From contig CAVPAL010000007.1 in assembly GCA_963701435.1 (NCBI GenBank), positions 434,001 to 498,000 of the forward strand: a DNA stretch of 64,000 bases. Direction: 5' to 3'. Source of the stretch: JAACFF01 sp963701435. GTDB lineage: Bacteria; Chloroflexota; Anaerolineae; Promineifilales; Promineifilaceae. The notes under the pieces were generated by a model. The model saw only the letters and a list, made by a program, of their open reading frames with translations, was not told where the DNA came from and searched no databases. Position 1 is the first letter of the stretch. Each line of letters opens with the position of its first letter. Shown here piece by piece: positions 48,367 to 57,373 of the stretch. The position numbers and the translations under genes were made by a program.

Positions 48367-49485
48367 ATGGATTCAAACCAGATTCACTTCGAGCAAATAA
48401 CCACGCCTACACTGCTGCTTGATGAACAAAAGGCGCGCGCCAATATTGGCCGGATGGCTCAAAAAGCCGCCGCCAACCATGTAAACCTACGACCCCATTT
48501 TAAAACACACCAATCAGGCCATATTGGCGCCTGGTTTCAGGAGTATGGCGCCGCCGGGATTACGGCTTCTTCAGTCACTATGGCCGCCTACTTTGCCCAA
48601 TTCGGCTGGGATGACATCACAATCGCGTTTCCGGTTAACCCACGCCAATTTGACATAATAAACAAGCTGGCAGGCGAAATCCGCTTAAATTTGCTGGTAG
48701 AAACGGCCGTAACCCCCGTTTCCCTTGCACAGACGCTCACCCATCCTGTTCATATCTGGATCAAGATTGACGCCGGCTACGGCCGTACCGGCATTCTGTG
48801 GTCAGATAGCTCCGCACTCACAGCGGTCGCGCAGGCAGTGCAGCAAGCTCCAAATTTAACCTTGAGCGGTCTTCTCACCCATGCCGGACACAGCTATCAC
48901 GGTCCCGATCCGGTCGCTATCGAACAAATCTATCAGCAGACAGTCAGGCGCATGAACGCGGCGCGGGCAGTTTTACGGGAGCTGGGAATCGAAACGGCCG
49001 TTTCTGTTGGCGATACACCCGGCTGCAGCGTTGCGGCGGATTTGGGAAATGTGGACGAAATTCGTCCCGGCAATTATGTTTTTTACGATCTCATGCAGCA
49101 GCAGATAGGCGCATGTCGCGATGAAGATATTGCGGTAGGCGTGGCGTGCCCTGTTGTGGCCAAACACGCCGCCGGCAGGCGCATTATTTTATACGGAGGC
49201 GCGGTGCATTTGAGCAAAGATGTGATGCAGGTAAACGGCCGTCCCTGTTACGGCCGTGTCGCGCTGCTGCATAAAAAGGGTTGGGGCCAACCCTTTGCTG
49301 AAAGCATGTTAACTTCGCTCTCGCAGGAACACGGCATTGTAACGGCAGAAGCAGGATTATTTGAAGCCGTCAATGTGGGTGATTTGCTGTTGGTCTTGCC
49401 GGTACATAGCTGTCTAACTGTGGATCTTTACCCTGAATATTTGACTTTTTCCGGCCAGCGCATTCCCAAAATGCGCACCAATTAA
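48367..49485 (+). CDS. D-threonine aldolase-like PLP enzyme
   Basis: About 372 residues, alanine-racemase-type TIM barrel (fold type III). LRPHFKTHQSG near residue 45 carries the PLP Lys; WIKIDAGYGRTG and HAGHSY are conserved; the metal ligands His and Cys are in LPVHSCLTVDL near the C-terminus, as in D-threonine aldolase and D-serine dehydratase. It probably cleaves or dehydrates a D-3-hydroxyamino acid. The start ATG at 48367 lacks a Shine-Dalgarno; a TTG at 48334 is also possible but falls in the terminator. Five octamers lie in the gene. Confidence 0.87.
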   Translation: MDSNQIHFEQITTPTLLLDEQKARANIGRMAQKAAANHVNLRPHFKTHQSGHIGAWFQEYGAAGITASSVTMAAYFAQFGWDDITIAFPVNPRQFDIINKLAGEIRLNLLVETAVTPVSLAQTLTHPVHIWIKIDAGYGRTGILWSDSSALTAVAQAVQQAPNLTLSGLLTHAGHSYHGPDPVAIEQIYQQTVRRMNAARAVLRELGIETAVSVGDTPGCSVAADLGNVDEIRPGNYVFYDLMQQQIGACRDEDIAVGVACPVVAKHAAGRRIILYGGAVHLSKDVMQVNGRPCYGRVALLHKKGWGQPFAESMLTSLSQEHGIVTAEAGLFEAVNVGDLLLVLPVHSCLTVDLYPEYLTFSGQRIPKMRTN

Positions 49486-49514
49486 GGCTGAAAAAGGTTA
49501 ACTCCGCCGCAAAG

Positions 49515-50120
49515 ATGCCCACTCTTCATAAAGCTGACCTTCACCACGACCCGATCGAGCAATTTTCACGCTGGTATCAAGAAGCAAGAAATCATAATTT
49601 GCCGCAGCCCAACGCCATGAGTCTGGCAACGGCCGCCGCCGATGGCGCTGTTTCTTCCCGGCTCGTCCTGCTGCGCCTATTTGACCAGGATGGATTTGTC
49701 TTCTTTAGCGGTTATGAAACCCAAAAAGCGCGCGACATCAACGCCAATCCCAAAGCAGCGCTGCTGTTTCCCTGGCTAGCGTTGGAGAGACAGGTACGGG
49801 TGGAAGGAACGGCCGTACAGATTTCTAAAACTGAATCTATCCAATTTTTTGCCGCCCGTCGCCGCGGCAGCCAGTTGGGCGCCTGGCTGACCCAATCCAG
49901 CGAAATTATTTCCTCGCGCCACATTTTGCACGCGAAAATGGCCGAACTCAAACGCAAATTTCAGGCCGGTCAGGTTCCATTTCCCAGCGCCTGGGGCGGC
50001 TATCGCCTGATTCCCACACGCCTTGAATTCTGGCAGGCCAGCCCTGATGGGCTTCACGACCGTTTTGAATACACGAAAAAAACAGACGCCGGATGGAATC
50101 TGCAGCGGCTGCTGCCCTAA
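49515..50120 (+). CDS. pdxH: Pyridoxamine 5'-phosphate oxidase
   Basis: 201 residues. FMN enzyme that makes pyridoxal 5'-phosphate from the pyridoxine or pyridoxamine phosphates. FMN-binding SSRLVLLRLFDQDGFVFF, GYETQKARDI and the C-terminal WGGYRLIPTRLEFWQ with RLHDRFEY-like HDRFEY are family hallmarks. It follows the PLP-dependent aldolase by 29 bp on the same strand, a sensible pairing of cofactor supply and use. Confidence 0.95.
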   Translation: MPTLHKADLHHDPIEQFSRWYQEARNHNLPQPNAMSLATAAADGAVSSRLVLLRLFDQDGFVFFSGYETQKARDINANPKAALLFPWLALERQVRVEGTAVQISKTESIQFFAARRRGSQLGAWLTQSSEIISSRHILHAKMAELKRKFQAGQVPFPSAWGGYRLIPTRLEFWQASPDGLHDRFEYTKKTDAGWNLQRLLP

Positions 50121-50248
50121 GCGATGTTAACTAACAAATTATGTGATGTGGTGGATGATAAACGGCCGTTAACCGTAGCTAAGCGGCAGTTGCAGGCGTG
50201 ATACCCATCAGCTAGAATGCGCGCGCAGGCATAAAGGCGGACAACATA

Positions 50249-51844
50249 TTGCTCGATTCACCCACACCCAAAGTGGAAGACCAAATCCCATTGCTCCCGC
50301 CTGACGAAGGCCAGGGCTTCGTACAGGCAGCCGCCATATTGGCGGCAGGCAACATCACAAGTCGTTTGTTGGGATTGGCGCGCGAGACAGTCAAAGCAAA
50401 TTTGTACGGCGCATCTGGTCTTTTGAGCGCGTTCGAAGTGGCCGCCTATGTGCCTATCAGCCTCTATGACCTGATCATCGGCGGCATGGTTAACTCAGCA
50501 CTGGTTCCGGTCTTCAGCGATTACGCCCCCAAGGAAAAACGACCTGAGCTGTGGGCAGTGCTCAGCACCGTCCTCAGCGTCGCTACGGTCATTTTACTGC
50601 TGGTTGTAGGCCTGGTGGAGCTTTTTGCGCCTCAAATTGCGTGGCTGGTCGGCGCCAATGAATTTGATGATCCCGCCTTAACGGAAACGGCCGTGCGTCT
50701 TATGCGCATGGTTGCCCCCGCCGTCCTTTTTCTAAGCATTGGAAGCATCCTGACGGGCGCGCTCTATGCTTTGAAACGGTTTACTATTCCCGCCTTTTTG
50801 GGCGCTGTTTTTAACGGCACAATCGTTATTGTCGCATTGGCGCGGCCTGATCAAATTGAGAGCCTGGTATGGGGCATTTTACTCGGTTCGCTCCTGCAAA
50901 TCGTCGTGCAGCTCCCTGCCTTGCGAGACGCGCGACTGCGCTGGCATTTCGATTGGCAGCATCCCGCCGTACGCCGCATTTTGCGTCTCTACGCGCCTAT
51001 TCTGGCTGGATTGGTGATAAACCAACTGGCAATTGCGCTCAGCTATAATCTGGCCACGCGCACTGGCGATCAGAGCATTTCCTATATGAAGTTTGCCACA
51101 ACGTTGTACCAGTTTCCGCTGGGATTGATTGTCACAGCATTGTCGATTGCCATCCTGCCAACGCTTTCGCGCCAGGCAGCAGGGCAGTTGGAGGCGTTCA
51201 AACAATCGCTTTCCGGCGGCGTGGGGCTGGTTATTGCGCTCATTTTGCCTGCGACGGCCGGTTTGTTTGCGCTGGCGGCGCCAATTGTGGCGCTTTTGTT
51301 CCAACATGGCGCGTTTACAATGAACGATACAACGGTGACGACGCTGGTTTTGCGGGTCTATTTAATTGGCCTGCCGTTTGCGGCTGTGGACCAAATGCTG
51401 GTGTTTGCTTCCTATGCGCGCAAGGATACCTGGCATCCGGCGCTGGTGGGTGTGATAGCATCTGTAATTTATTCGATAACGGCCGTTCTGCTGCTGCGCC
51501 CGTTGGGTTTATTAAGCCTGATGGTGGCCGATTCGGTAAAACACATTGTTCACATGGTCATTATGCGCTGGATTCTTAACAAACAGTTGGGCGGCTTTTC
51601 CGGTTATGGCATTACCACCACGCTGTTAAAATCATTGCTTGCCGCGATTCTAACCGGGTTGGTGGCTTATTTTGCGGCCGGTTTTGTAACGGCCGTTGTC
51701 GATGTTTCAGGATTTGCGGCCAGAATACTGCCGGTTCTCGCCGGCGGTTTAGCCGGTTTGATTGTTTACAGCGCGTTAGTCTTTTTACTGGATATCAAAG
51801 AAACCAAAGCGCTGCGCTACATCATTTCTCGTCGCCGAGGATAA
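50249..51844 (+). CDS. murJ: MurJ/MviN-type lipid II flippase
   Basis: 531 residues, about 14 membrane helices. NITSRLLGLARETVKANLYG near residue 35 and GGMVNSALVPVFSDY near residue 87 are typical of the MviN family, as is the YQFPLGLIVTALSIAILPTLS-like segment near 290. It would flip lipid II for peptidoglycan or a related lipid-linked sugar. The start is a TTG at 50249, preceded by AAGGCGG; a GTG at 50273 is an alternative. No other murein gene adjoins it. Confidence 0.9.
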   Translation: MLDSPTPKVEDQIPLLPPDEGQGFVQAAAILAAGNITSRLLGLARETVKANLYGASGLLSAFEVAAYVPISLYDLIIGGMVNSALVPVFSDYAPKEKRPELWAVLSTVLSVATVILLLVVGLVELFAPQIAWLVGANEFDDPALTETAVRLMRMVAPAVLFLSIGSILTGALYALKRFTIPAFLGAVFNGTIVIVALARPDQIESLVWGILLGSLLQIVVQLPALRDARLRWHFDWQHPAVRRILRLYAPILAGLVINQLAIALSYNLATRTGDQSISYMKFATTLYQFPLGLIVTALSIAILPTLSRQAAGQLEAFKQSLSGGVGLVIALILPATAGLFALAAPIVALLFQHGAFTMNDTTVTTLVLRVYLIGLPFAAVDQMLVFASYARKDTWHPALVGVIASVIYSITAVLLLRPLGLLSLMVADSVKHIVHMVIMRWILNKQLGGFSGYGITTTLLKSLLAAILTGLVAYFAAGFVTAVVDVSGFAARILPVLAGGLAGLIVYSALVFLLDIKETKALRYIISRRRG

Positions 51845-51944
51845 AATGCTTACGCCAATTCAATCAAATATTTAAAAATCATCTATTGAACAGCTGCTTT
51901 AAATCAGGTAAAATGCGGCCACATTACACCCCAAATTTCCAGTT

Positions 51945-52056
51945 AGGTAATTCCCAGAAAGTTTTTTGAATGCCTGCAAAACGAAATCTGGGAATTCCTC
52001 AAGGAAGCCGCGAATTTGTGATAGTGTTATTTCAAAAAACTTTTCGCGGTTTACCT
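51945..52056. repeat. 112-bp structured intergenic element, copy 2
   Basis: AGGTAA (51945-51950) to TTACCT (52051-52056). First stem AATTCCCAGA / TCTGGGAATT (10 bp perfect), linker CCTCAAGGAA, second stem CCGCGAA / TTCGCGG. Same ends, length and linker as 1056-1168. It lies 19 bp upstream of the FHA gene start. The GTTTTTTGAAT near the left end and its complement near the right end lengthen the terminal inverted repeat. Confidence 0.6.
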
Positions 52057-52075
52057 AAACCTAAAAAGGGATAAC

Positions 52076-53080
52076 ATGACCGATTTTCAACTCCGCATAC
52101 AAAAAGGACCAGACCCTGGCACAAATATTACTCTAACCTCAGCCAGTCTAATTTTAGGGCGTGACCCGATGGTTGACATAACAATCAACAACTCCGAGGT
52201 TTCACGGCAGCATGCACAGCTTGCGCGCACGCTTTCAGGCTATCAGATACAAGACCTGGGCAGCACCAACGGCACCTATATCGACGGTATTCGGTTGGGC
52301 GGTGAAACGGTTGATCTGAAGCCAGGTCAGATCATTGGCCTGGGCAGCGGCGTCACCTTGCTCTACCAGGAAATACCCGCTGAGGAAGAAGATCCACTAA
52401 AAACAGTTCTTGACGCTCGTACGCCGCCTGTACCATTTGAAGAACCTTCGACGGAAATATTGCCGTCACAAGAGCAGTCAATCGATGAGTATCTCCCAGA
52501 TGAGGCAGACCAACCCCCTGAAGAGCCGGCGATGCCGCTAGTCACAGGGCAAGAGGATGAGATCGTTGTGGCAGCTTATGGGCGCGAAGAATTGGTCATT
52601 CCACCATTTGAGCCGGATGTTGAGGAGGAACTGGCGAGTCAACCTGTCGTACCACCCTATGATCCTGCTGCGCCGGTGGAGCCGCAAATCATATATGAAA
52701 CGCCGCCAGAACCGGAAGTTGAACCAGTTGAAGAACCGGATGTGCAGCCGCTTGTCTACAGCTGGGATGCACTGCCGGAAGATGCAACCATTCTCGACGA
52801 ATCAATAGAAATGGAAACGGCCGAACCTGCACCCGCACCCATCGCGACCGAACCACCATCGGAAGAACCTATCGCCGCCACACCAGTCACAAGAAAACCG
52901 GATACAGCAAACGTCATCATCGACCAGGGCGGCAGCCCAAAATCAAACAACCGGCGCACCATCCTGATTCTTGCGACGATATTTATTCTCTTATGCTGCT
53001 GCTGTTTTATATTATCAATCTTCATGTTTTATGTGGGCGGCGACATATTGCTGCGCGAAATGGGATTGATTCTGCCATAA
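52076..53080 (+). CDS. FHA-domain protein with C-terminal membrane anchor
   Basis: 334 residues. The FHA domain (about 1-100) has the phosphothreonine-binding motifs LGRDP, EVSRQHAQL and DLGSTNGTYIDG. A Pro/Glu-rich linker (about 105-290) follows, then one membrane helix (about 297-320) containing four consecutive Cys. The FHA domain should face the cytosol and recruit a Thr-phosphorylated partner. AAGGGAT precedes the ATG. No Ser/Thr kinase is adjacent. Confidence 0.88.
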   Translation: MTDFQLRIQKGPDPGTNITLTSASLILGRDPMVDITINNSEVSRQHAQLARTLSGYQIQDLGSTNGTYIDGIRLGGETVDLKPGQIIGLGSGVTLLYQEIPAEEEDPLKTVLDARTPPVPFEEPSTEILPSQEQSIDEYLPDEADQPPEEPAMPLVTGQEDEIVVAAYGREELVIPPFEPDVEEELASQPVVPPYDPAAPVEPQIIYETPPEPEVEPVEEPDVQPLVYSWDALPEDATILDESIEMETAEPAPAPIATEPPSEEPIAATPVTRKPDTANVIIDQGGSPKSNNRRTILILATIFILLCCCCFILSIFMFYVGGDILLREMGLILP

Positions 53081-53081
53081 A

Positions 53082-53111
53082 AAAAGACCGGGACATCAAT
53101 CCCGGTCTTTT
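53082..53111. terminator. Bidirectional terminator after the FHA gene
   Basis: Perfect 12-bp arms AAAAGACCGGGA (53082-53093) and complement (53100-53111), with A- and T-runs outside. It separates the convergent FHA and DUF1232 genes. Confidence 0.9.
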
Positions 53112-53183
53112 CGTTTAAAAACGACAGGCGCGTAAATTCGCGGCAATCATTACGAAGCAGCCGCTCACCGGCTGCGCGCCAAT

Positions 53184-53618
53184 TTATACATCTGACGGAT
53201 CGTTTTCCTCGATAACAATTCCTTCCACAATATCAGGGTCATCATCAAACTCGACTGCTGACGCATTGCCCTCATTGGACACATAACCACGACGCGCGCG
53301 CATGGCTGTGATATGGCGCGCTACGGTATCCTGCGGGCTAAGTTCAATAAACACCTTTGCGCCTACCAACATCACCGTGAGGTCGTCAAACTGACCCAGT
53401 CCCAAAACCCAATCAGGCAGGATGTCGAGCGGCATCAGCAGATAAACGAATGCGAGAAAAGGGACAATTTTCAAATAAAGCGGCACTTCCGGATCCCTGA
53501 TAAGATAATATACCAGCCGGACTTGTTCCCATACTTCTTGCCAAAAACTAGGCTCCCGCGAATATTGTGTTACAGAGGTTGTTTGATTCACTGGTTTATT
53601 CCTTTGATTATCACTCAT
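53184..53618 (-). CDS. DUF1232 (YkvA-like) membrane protein
   Basis: 144 residues from the ATG at 53618, preceded by AAGGTGAG; the frame is open further but without support. The DUF1232 core reads VYYLIRDPEVPLYLKIV to LMPLDILPDWVLGLGQFDD, a membrane hairpin with conserved Asp. The C-terminal 50 residues are acidic. Function of the family is unknown. Confidence 0.85.
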   Translation of the reverse strand: MSDNQRNKPVNQTTSVTQYSREPSFWQEVWEQVRLVYYLIRDPEVPLYLKIVPFLAFVYLLMPLDILPDWVLGLGQFDDLTVMLVGAKVFIELSPQDTVARHITAMRARRGYVSNEGNASAVEFDDDPDIVEGIVIEENDPSDV

Positions 53619-53782
53619 GTCTCTCACCTTGTTATACGTGAAATAGGATCTGGAGTTGCAGAATATAATACCATGATTAGGAGAAATCGGTAAAGCCACA
53701 CTTTCACCAATCTAAGTCTGGTTGCACCTGCTTGCGGCAATGTTACAATCCAGAATAATCGTTTCATTATCAGGTACCTGCT

Positions 53783-54631
53783 ATGTCATTGATTCTAATT
53801 GTAAAGTTGCTGGTTGTCATCTTCTTCCTAATTATGTTTTTGCGCCGACCATCGGTAGCGTGGGGTGTGGGTTTATTAACCGTTACCACAGCCATTTTGC
53901 TGGACACATTGCTGAATACTTTTGATCATGTTGAACTGCAAGCAGAGTTTGGCTTTTTCTACTACGTGGTTGCCGGCGCTTTATTTGGTGGAGCTGCTAT
54001 CTGGTTATGGGGCGTCTTACGGCCGTTTCTAAACCCATCCCAACCACAAGCCTATGCCAACAACCGGGCAAAACCGCAAACGGCCGTACCCGCCGCCTCT
54101 TCAAATCCATCTGGCGGAAACAACAGCGCTGTCGACCGGCAAATGGTGTTTGATCAAATTCGCACACGCTTCGGCTATGAAGATGTACTCGATTTGATGT
54201 TTGACATGGGCATTAACGAAAATGACGTCATGTCACTAGATCAAAACATCAACGATCTCATCATCCGCATTATGGATCAGGCCGAACTAAATGGTCAGAG
54301 CGGCGCTCTGGCCCTCGCCGTTGAACGCATATTAACGCCCATGCCGCCCGAAAATTTGCCGCGCCTGGAAAAAATTAATGCCGATTCCCCCCCGACCGTT
54401 TTGCGACAATATTTGTTGGCGCATTACAATCTGGCCGAATTGGAGCAGATGGCAGTTGATCTGGACGTGGATTGGGAAGAACTGGGTGTGAGCGGCAAAA
54501 AGGGCAAAGTCCGTAACCTGCTTTTATACCTCTACCGCCGCAACCGCATTAATGAATTGATCGATTTGATGCGCCTCCAAATCGAACCGCCGGCATCCCC
54601 GGAGCCGACAGCCCAGGAAAGTGACGCCTGA
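53783..54631 (+). CDS. Membrane protein with two predicted effector-associated (death-like) domains
   Basis: 282 residues. Three membrane helices (about 4-20, 25-42, 59-80) and a Pro/Asn-rich linker precede two small helical domains. The second (about 206-266: LRQYLLAHYNLAELEQMAVD, DWEELGVSGKKGK, RRNRINELI) fits the pattern of effector-associated domains of the EAD7/death-like kind described for bacterial conflict systems (D-L-x-x-D-x-E-x-L-G-x-x-K-x-x-K-x-R, R-x-R-x-x-E-L). The first (about 120-185) may be a related domain. Those domains usually sit on TIR, caspase or NTPase proteins; here they sit on a membrane anchor with no effector beside it. It overlaps the next gene by one base. Confidence 0.6.
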   Translation: MSLILIVKLLVVIFFLIMFLRRPSVAWGVGLLTVTTAILLDTLLNTFDHVELQAEFGFFYYVVAGALFGGAAIWLWGVLRPFLNPSQPQAYANNRAKPQTAVPAASSNPSGGNNSAVDRQMVFDQIRTRFGYEDVLDLMFDMGINENDVMSLDQNINDLIIRIMDQAELNGQSGALALAVERILTPMPPENLPRLEKINADSPPTVLRQYLLAHYNLAELEQMAVDLDVDWEELGVSGKKGKVRNLLLYLYRRNRINELIDLMRLQIEPPASPEPTAQESDA

Positions 54632-55368
54632 TGAAAAATAAAGCCTTGATACTGGTTTGGGGCCTTTTAAGCATGACATTAAGTTCTGCACTGGCCCAGG
54701 AAGCGCCTGTGCTGGAACTGCGCCTCACGCGCGATTGGGGTTTGGGCGCCGGGAACAATATCGAAGGTACTTTTTCTTATCGGGTAACAGCGCCGGACGA
54801 GGTCGCGCGAGTCGTTTATTTAATGGATGGGGAAGCTATTGCGGAAAGCGAAAGCCCTCCTTATCGCTACCAGTTCAACACCAGTGATTTTCCCCCAGGT
54901 CTGCATACGATGAGCGCCGCCGGTTATACCGACGACGAGAAAGAACTTCTATCCAACACGATTACGCGCAACTTTCTGGCGCCTGAAACAGCCCGCAAGA
55001 CGACTGTCTGGATTGTTGGCGGCATTTTTGCTATTGTCGCTGTTGGCTGGGTGGCCACTTTTTTGTTGTCCACAAGAGGCAAAAGCAGCCAGCAGGCGGC
55101 GGTAAGCGGCGCGCAAGGCACGGCCGTTTGCCCCACCTGCGGCAAACCATATGCCCGCCATCTCTGGGCGCCAAATTTTGGTCACACAAAGTATGACCGC
55201 TGCCCTCACTGTTACAAATGGCATATGGTTAGGCGCGCATCTCAGCCTGAAATTGACGCCGCGCTGAAGATTTTATACGGCGAAGAGGATGGGGAAACGG
55301 CCGTTGTTCCGCCCAGCCCTGAGGAAATCTTGCGCAAACAACTCGATGATTCACGCTTCGATAAGTAA
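54631..55368 (+). CDS. Secreted Ig-like / transmembrane / zinc-ribbon protein
   Basis: 245 residues. Signal peptide (about 1-22), an extracellular Ig-like beta domain (about 28-115, with YLMDGEAI and GLHTMSAAGYTDDEKE), one membrane helix (about 127-147) and a cytosolic zinc ribbon with CPTC and CPHC (about 166-195). Its ATG overlaps the stop of the death-like-domain gene (TGATG), so the two proteins are made together and may form a membrane complex. I do not know a family with this full order. The stop is 2 bp from that of the convergent peptidase gene. Confidence 0.65.
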   Translation: MKNKALILVWGLLSMTLSSALAQEAPVLELRLTRDWGLGAGNNIEGTFSYRVTAPDEVARVVYLMDGEAIAESESPPYRYQFNTSDFPPGLHTMSAAGYTDDEKELLSNTITRNFLAPETARKTTVWIVGGIFAIVAVGWVATFLLSTRGKSSQQAAVSGAQGTAVCPTCGKPYARHLWAPNFGHTKYDRCPHCYKWHMVRRASQPEIDAALKILYGEEDGETAVVPPSPEEILRKQLDDSRFDK

Positions 55369-55370
55369 TC

Positions 55371-57161
55371 TTAGGGCGGCAGCATTTGCTCTACCCACCA
55401 GCGTGTTTCAATTGGCCGCAGATATTGTCCCAAATAATTATCTTCCCCCAGCCACATCTCAAAATGCAAATGTGCATCTTCCGCTGCGCTCACCAACGAG
55501 GCCGGTGAACCAGAATTACCCACTTCACCAATCTTCTGCCCACGCGTAACCGCAACACCCGGGGCGATGCCCGGCGCTAAAGCGCTCAGGTGCGCGTAGC
55601 GCGTGATGACGCCGTTTTCATGTTCAATCCAAACCTGCCGGCCCAAATATAGATTCAGAATTTCATCTGTTGTATAACCACGCGCCTGGGTATCGTTATA
55701 CCACGCGCCCAGATCAAACGCTGTCGGCGGGACATAATCAACATCAGCCCACATCACCACGCCGTCTCCTGCCGCAACCACATCCGTTCCGGGCTGCCAA
55801 TAAAAATCCAGACCATGATGCACGCCCAGGCGATAATGTCTCGGCGCGCCAGGCATCTGAAAATCTCGAAATGTAATATTGGATCCACCAATCGGTACGC
55901 GAAAATTTGTCAGCGCAGCAAGAAATTCCAGATCATGAGGCTGCGGCAAATCGAGCAAGTCGCCGCCGGGAACAGCCGCCAGGCGCTGCGGCTGATCAAG
56001 AAAATACAGCCGGTCACGCGCGGCAAAAACAAGCTGCGACCCATCGCCTGCTGCCCAGAACACAGATACGGGAGCATCTTGTGGTAACTGGTAAATTTCC
56101 AGCAGTTCACCGCTGCGTGGTTCCAAGGCCAGCAAGCGTAAGCCATTTTGATCGAGAACGTAAACGGCCGTTTCCGTGGCCACAATCTGCAATGGATTCT
56201 CAATCGGCGCGCGCGGATTAAATGTTTTAATGTGGCTCGTATCCTGGTACAAATACAACTGGCCTTGCGGCGCATGCAATTCGCGCAGCAGTACATAAAC
56301 CTGATCGCCGTAACTGCTCACATCCACGGCGCGCGCTTCCGGCAAATTCCACAGCGGCGTACTTTCCTGGCCATATTGGGACACAAATTTATAATTCGTT
56401 TCCAGCAGCGAACGCACATACGCCGCCGGGTTATCGGGGTCCAAGTTGTCGGGAGCGTCTAAAGCCACAAAATAATGACCTGAAGAGGCTTCACTGGGGC
56501 GATCATAACGGTCAAGATGCCATGACGCGTCTGCAAATTCATACCGGTAAACATCCCCGGCGCGGTCCAGCACAAGCAGATGGTCTTGCATCAAAGCAAG
56601 ATCCACCGGTTCTAAAACGCGGACGCCTTCAACCTCATCATCCTCTTTTAGGAGCAATTGCGGGGGCGCAGGTGCGGCTAAATCTAGAACCAAAACGCGA
56701 CCGCCGTCGATCAGATAGGCAGTTTCATCCGCTATCTCAAGGGCGATCGGATGTATAAAATTGCCGCTTTGATACTGCCAGATGCCGGTATTTTCAGCAT
56801 CAAGCCGCGCGAAATCGGCAAACCATTGCTCCGCCAATGCAGCCAGGCGATCATCTTGCGGATTAGACAATTTCGGCAATGGCATTGGCGTTACGGTTAC
56901 TGTCGGAATTAGCGTCGCTGTCGGGGGAACGGCCGTTTCCGTGGGGGGTAAAGCAGTTTGAGTCGGCTCAACAGACGGCTGTGGGGAAACCTGGACCACA
57001 GCAGCAAACTGCGGGGTGGGCGTTACAGCAGGATTAACGGCCGTTTCTCGCGCCCAAATCAGCCCAATTCCAATCATAAAAAGGACGCCGGCGCCCACAA
57101 AAAGCAGCACTGGCCACAGCGATTTTGAAGATTCTTCTGCCTGCCTCTCTTCCACGCCCAC
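55371..57161 (-). CDS. Membrane-anchored M23-family metallopeptidase
   Basis: 596 residues. One N-terminal membrane helix (about 15-35), a Pro/Thr-rich spacer, a long beta-propeller-like region (about 110-430) and a C-terminal M23 domain. The zinc ligands are in HHGLD and HLHFEMW. M23 enzymes cut peptidoglycan cross-links or bind them as activators. The propeller may position it on a substrate. The start overlaps nothing; a terminator for the upstream arsC transcript lies just ahead. Confidence 0.88.
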   Translation of the reverse strand: MGVEERQAEESSKSLWPVLLFVGAGVLFMIGIGLIWARETAVNPAVTPTPQFAAVVQVSPQPSVEPTQTALPPTETAVPPTATLIPTVTVTPMPLPKLSNPQDDRLAALAEQWFADFARLDAENTGIWQYQSGNFIHPIALEIADETAYLIDGGRVLVLDLAAPAPPQLLLKEDDEVEGVRVLEPVDLALMQDHLLVLDRAGDVYRYEFADASWHLDRYDRPSEASSGHYFVALDAPDNLDPDNPAAYVRSLLETNYKFVSQYGQESTPLWNLPEARAVDVSSYGDQVYVLLRELHAPQGQLYLYQDTSHIKTFNPRAPIENPLQIVATETAVYVLDQNGLRLLALEPRSGELLEIYQLPQDAPVSVFWAAGDGSQLVFAARDRLYFLDQPQRLAAVPGGDLLDLPQPHDLEFLAALTNFRVPIGGSNITFRDFQMPGAPRHYRLGVHHGLDFYWQPGTDVVAAGDGVVMWADVDYVPPTAFDLGAWYNDTQARGYTTDEILNLYLGRQVWIEHENGVITRYAHLSALAPGIAPGVAVTRGQKIGEVGNSGSPASLVSAAEDAHLHFEMWLGEDNYLGQYLRPIETRWWVEQMLPP

Positions 57162-57189
57162 ATTCTATCTGAATCAAGGCAAAAAGAAA

Positions 57190-57220
57190 GGCCGCACCGC
57201 TTTAAGTAAGCGATGCGGCC
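57190..57220 (-). terminator. Terminator downstream of arsC
   Basis: GGCCGCACCGCTT and AAGCGATGCGGCC (one mismatch) around a 5-base loop. On the minus strand it is followed by a T-rich stretch, so it ends the transcript coming from arsC. Confidence 0.7.
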
Positions 57221-57241
57221 TATACACAAAGGAGGGCAATA

Positions 57242-57310
57242 ATGACAACGACCTTGTCGGGCTGTTTTGCGCGGTGCAAACCCCCAGAGGATTGCCCGAC
57301 AAGGATATAG
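57242..57310 (+). CDS. Possible 22-residue peptide with a strong Shine-Dalgarno
   Basis: ATG at 57242 follows AAAGGAGGG. The peptide MTTTLSGCFARCKPPEDCPT plus two residues has three cysteines. Perfect 11-bp arms CCTTGTCGGGC and GCCCGACAAGG lie inside the frame. It could be a small protein, a leader peptide or a chance frame over a hairpin; nothing on the plus strand follows it. Confidence 0.25.
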   Translation: MTTTLSGCFARCKPPEDCPTRI

Positions 57311-57373
57311 CAAATTCGCCATCATGTAACTTCACCAGATACAATAAAATTATACCAGGCATGACGCAGCGCG

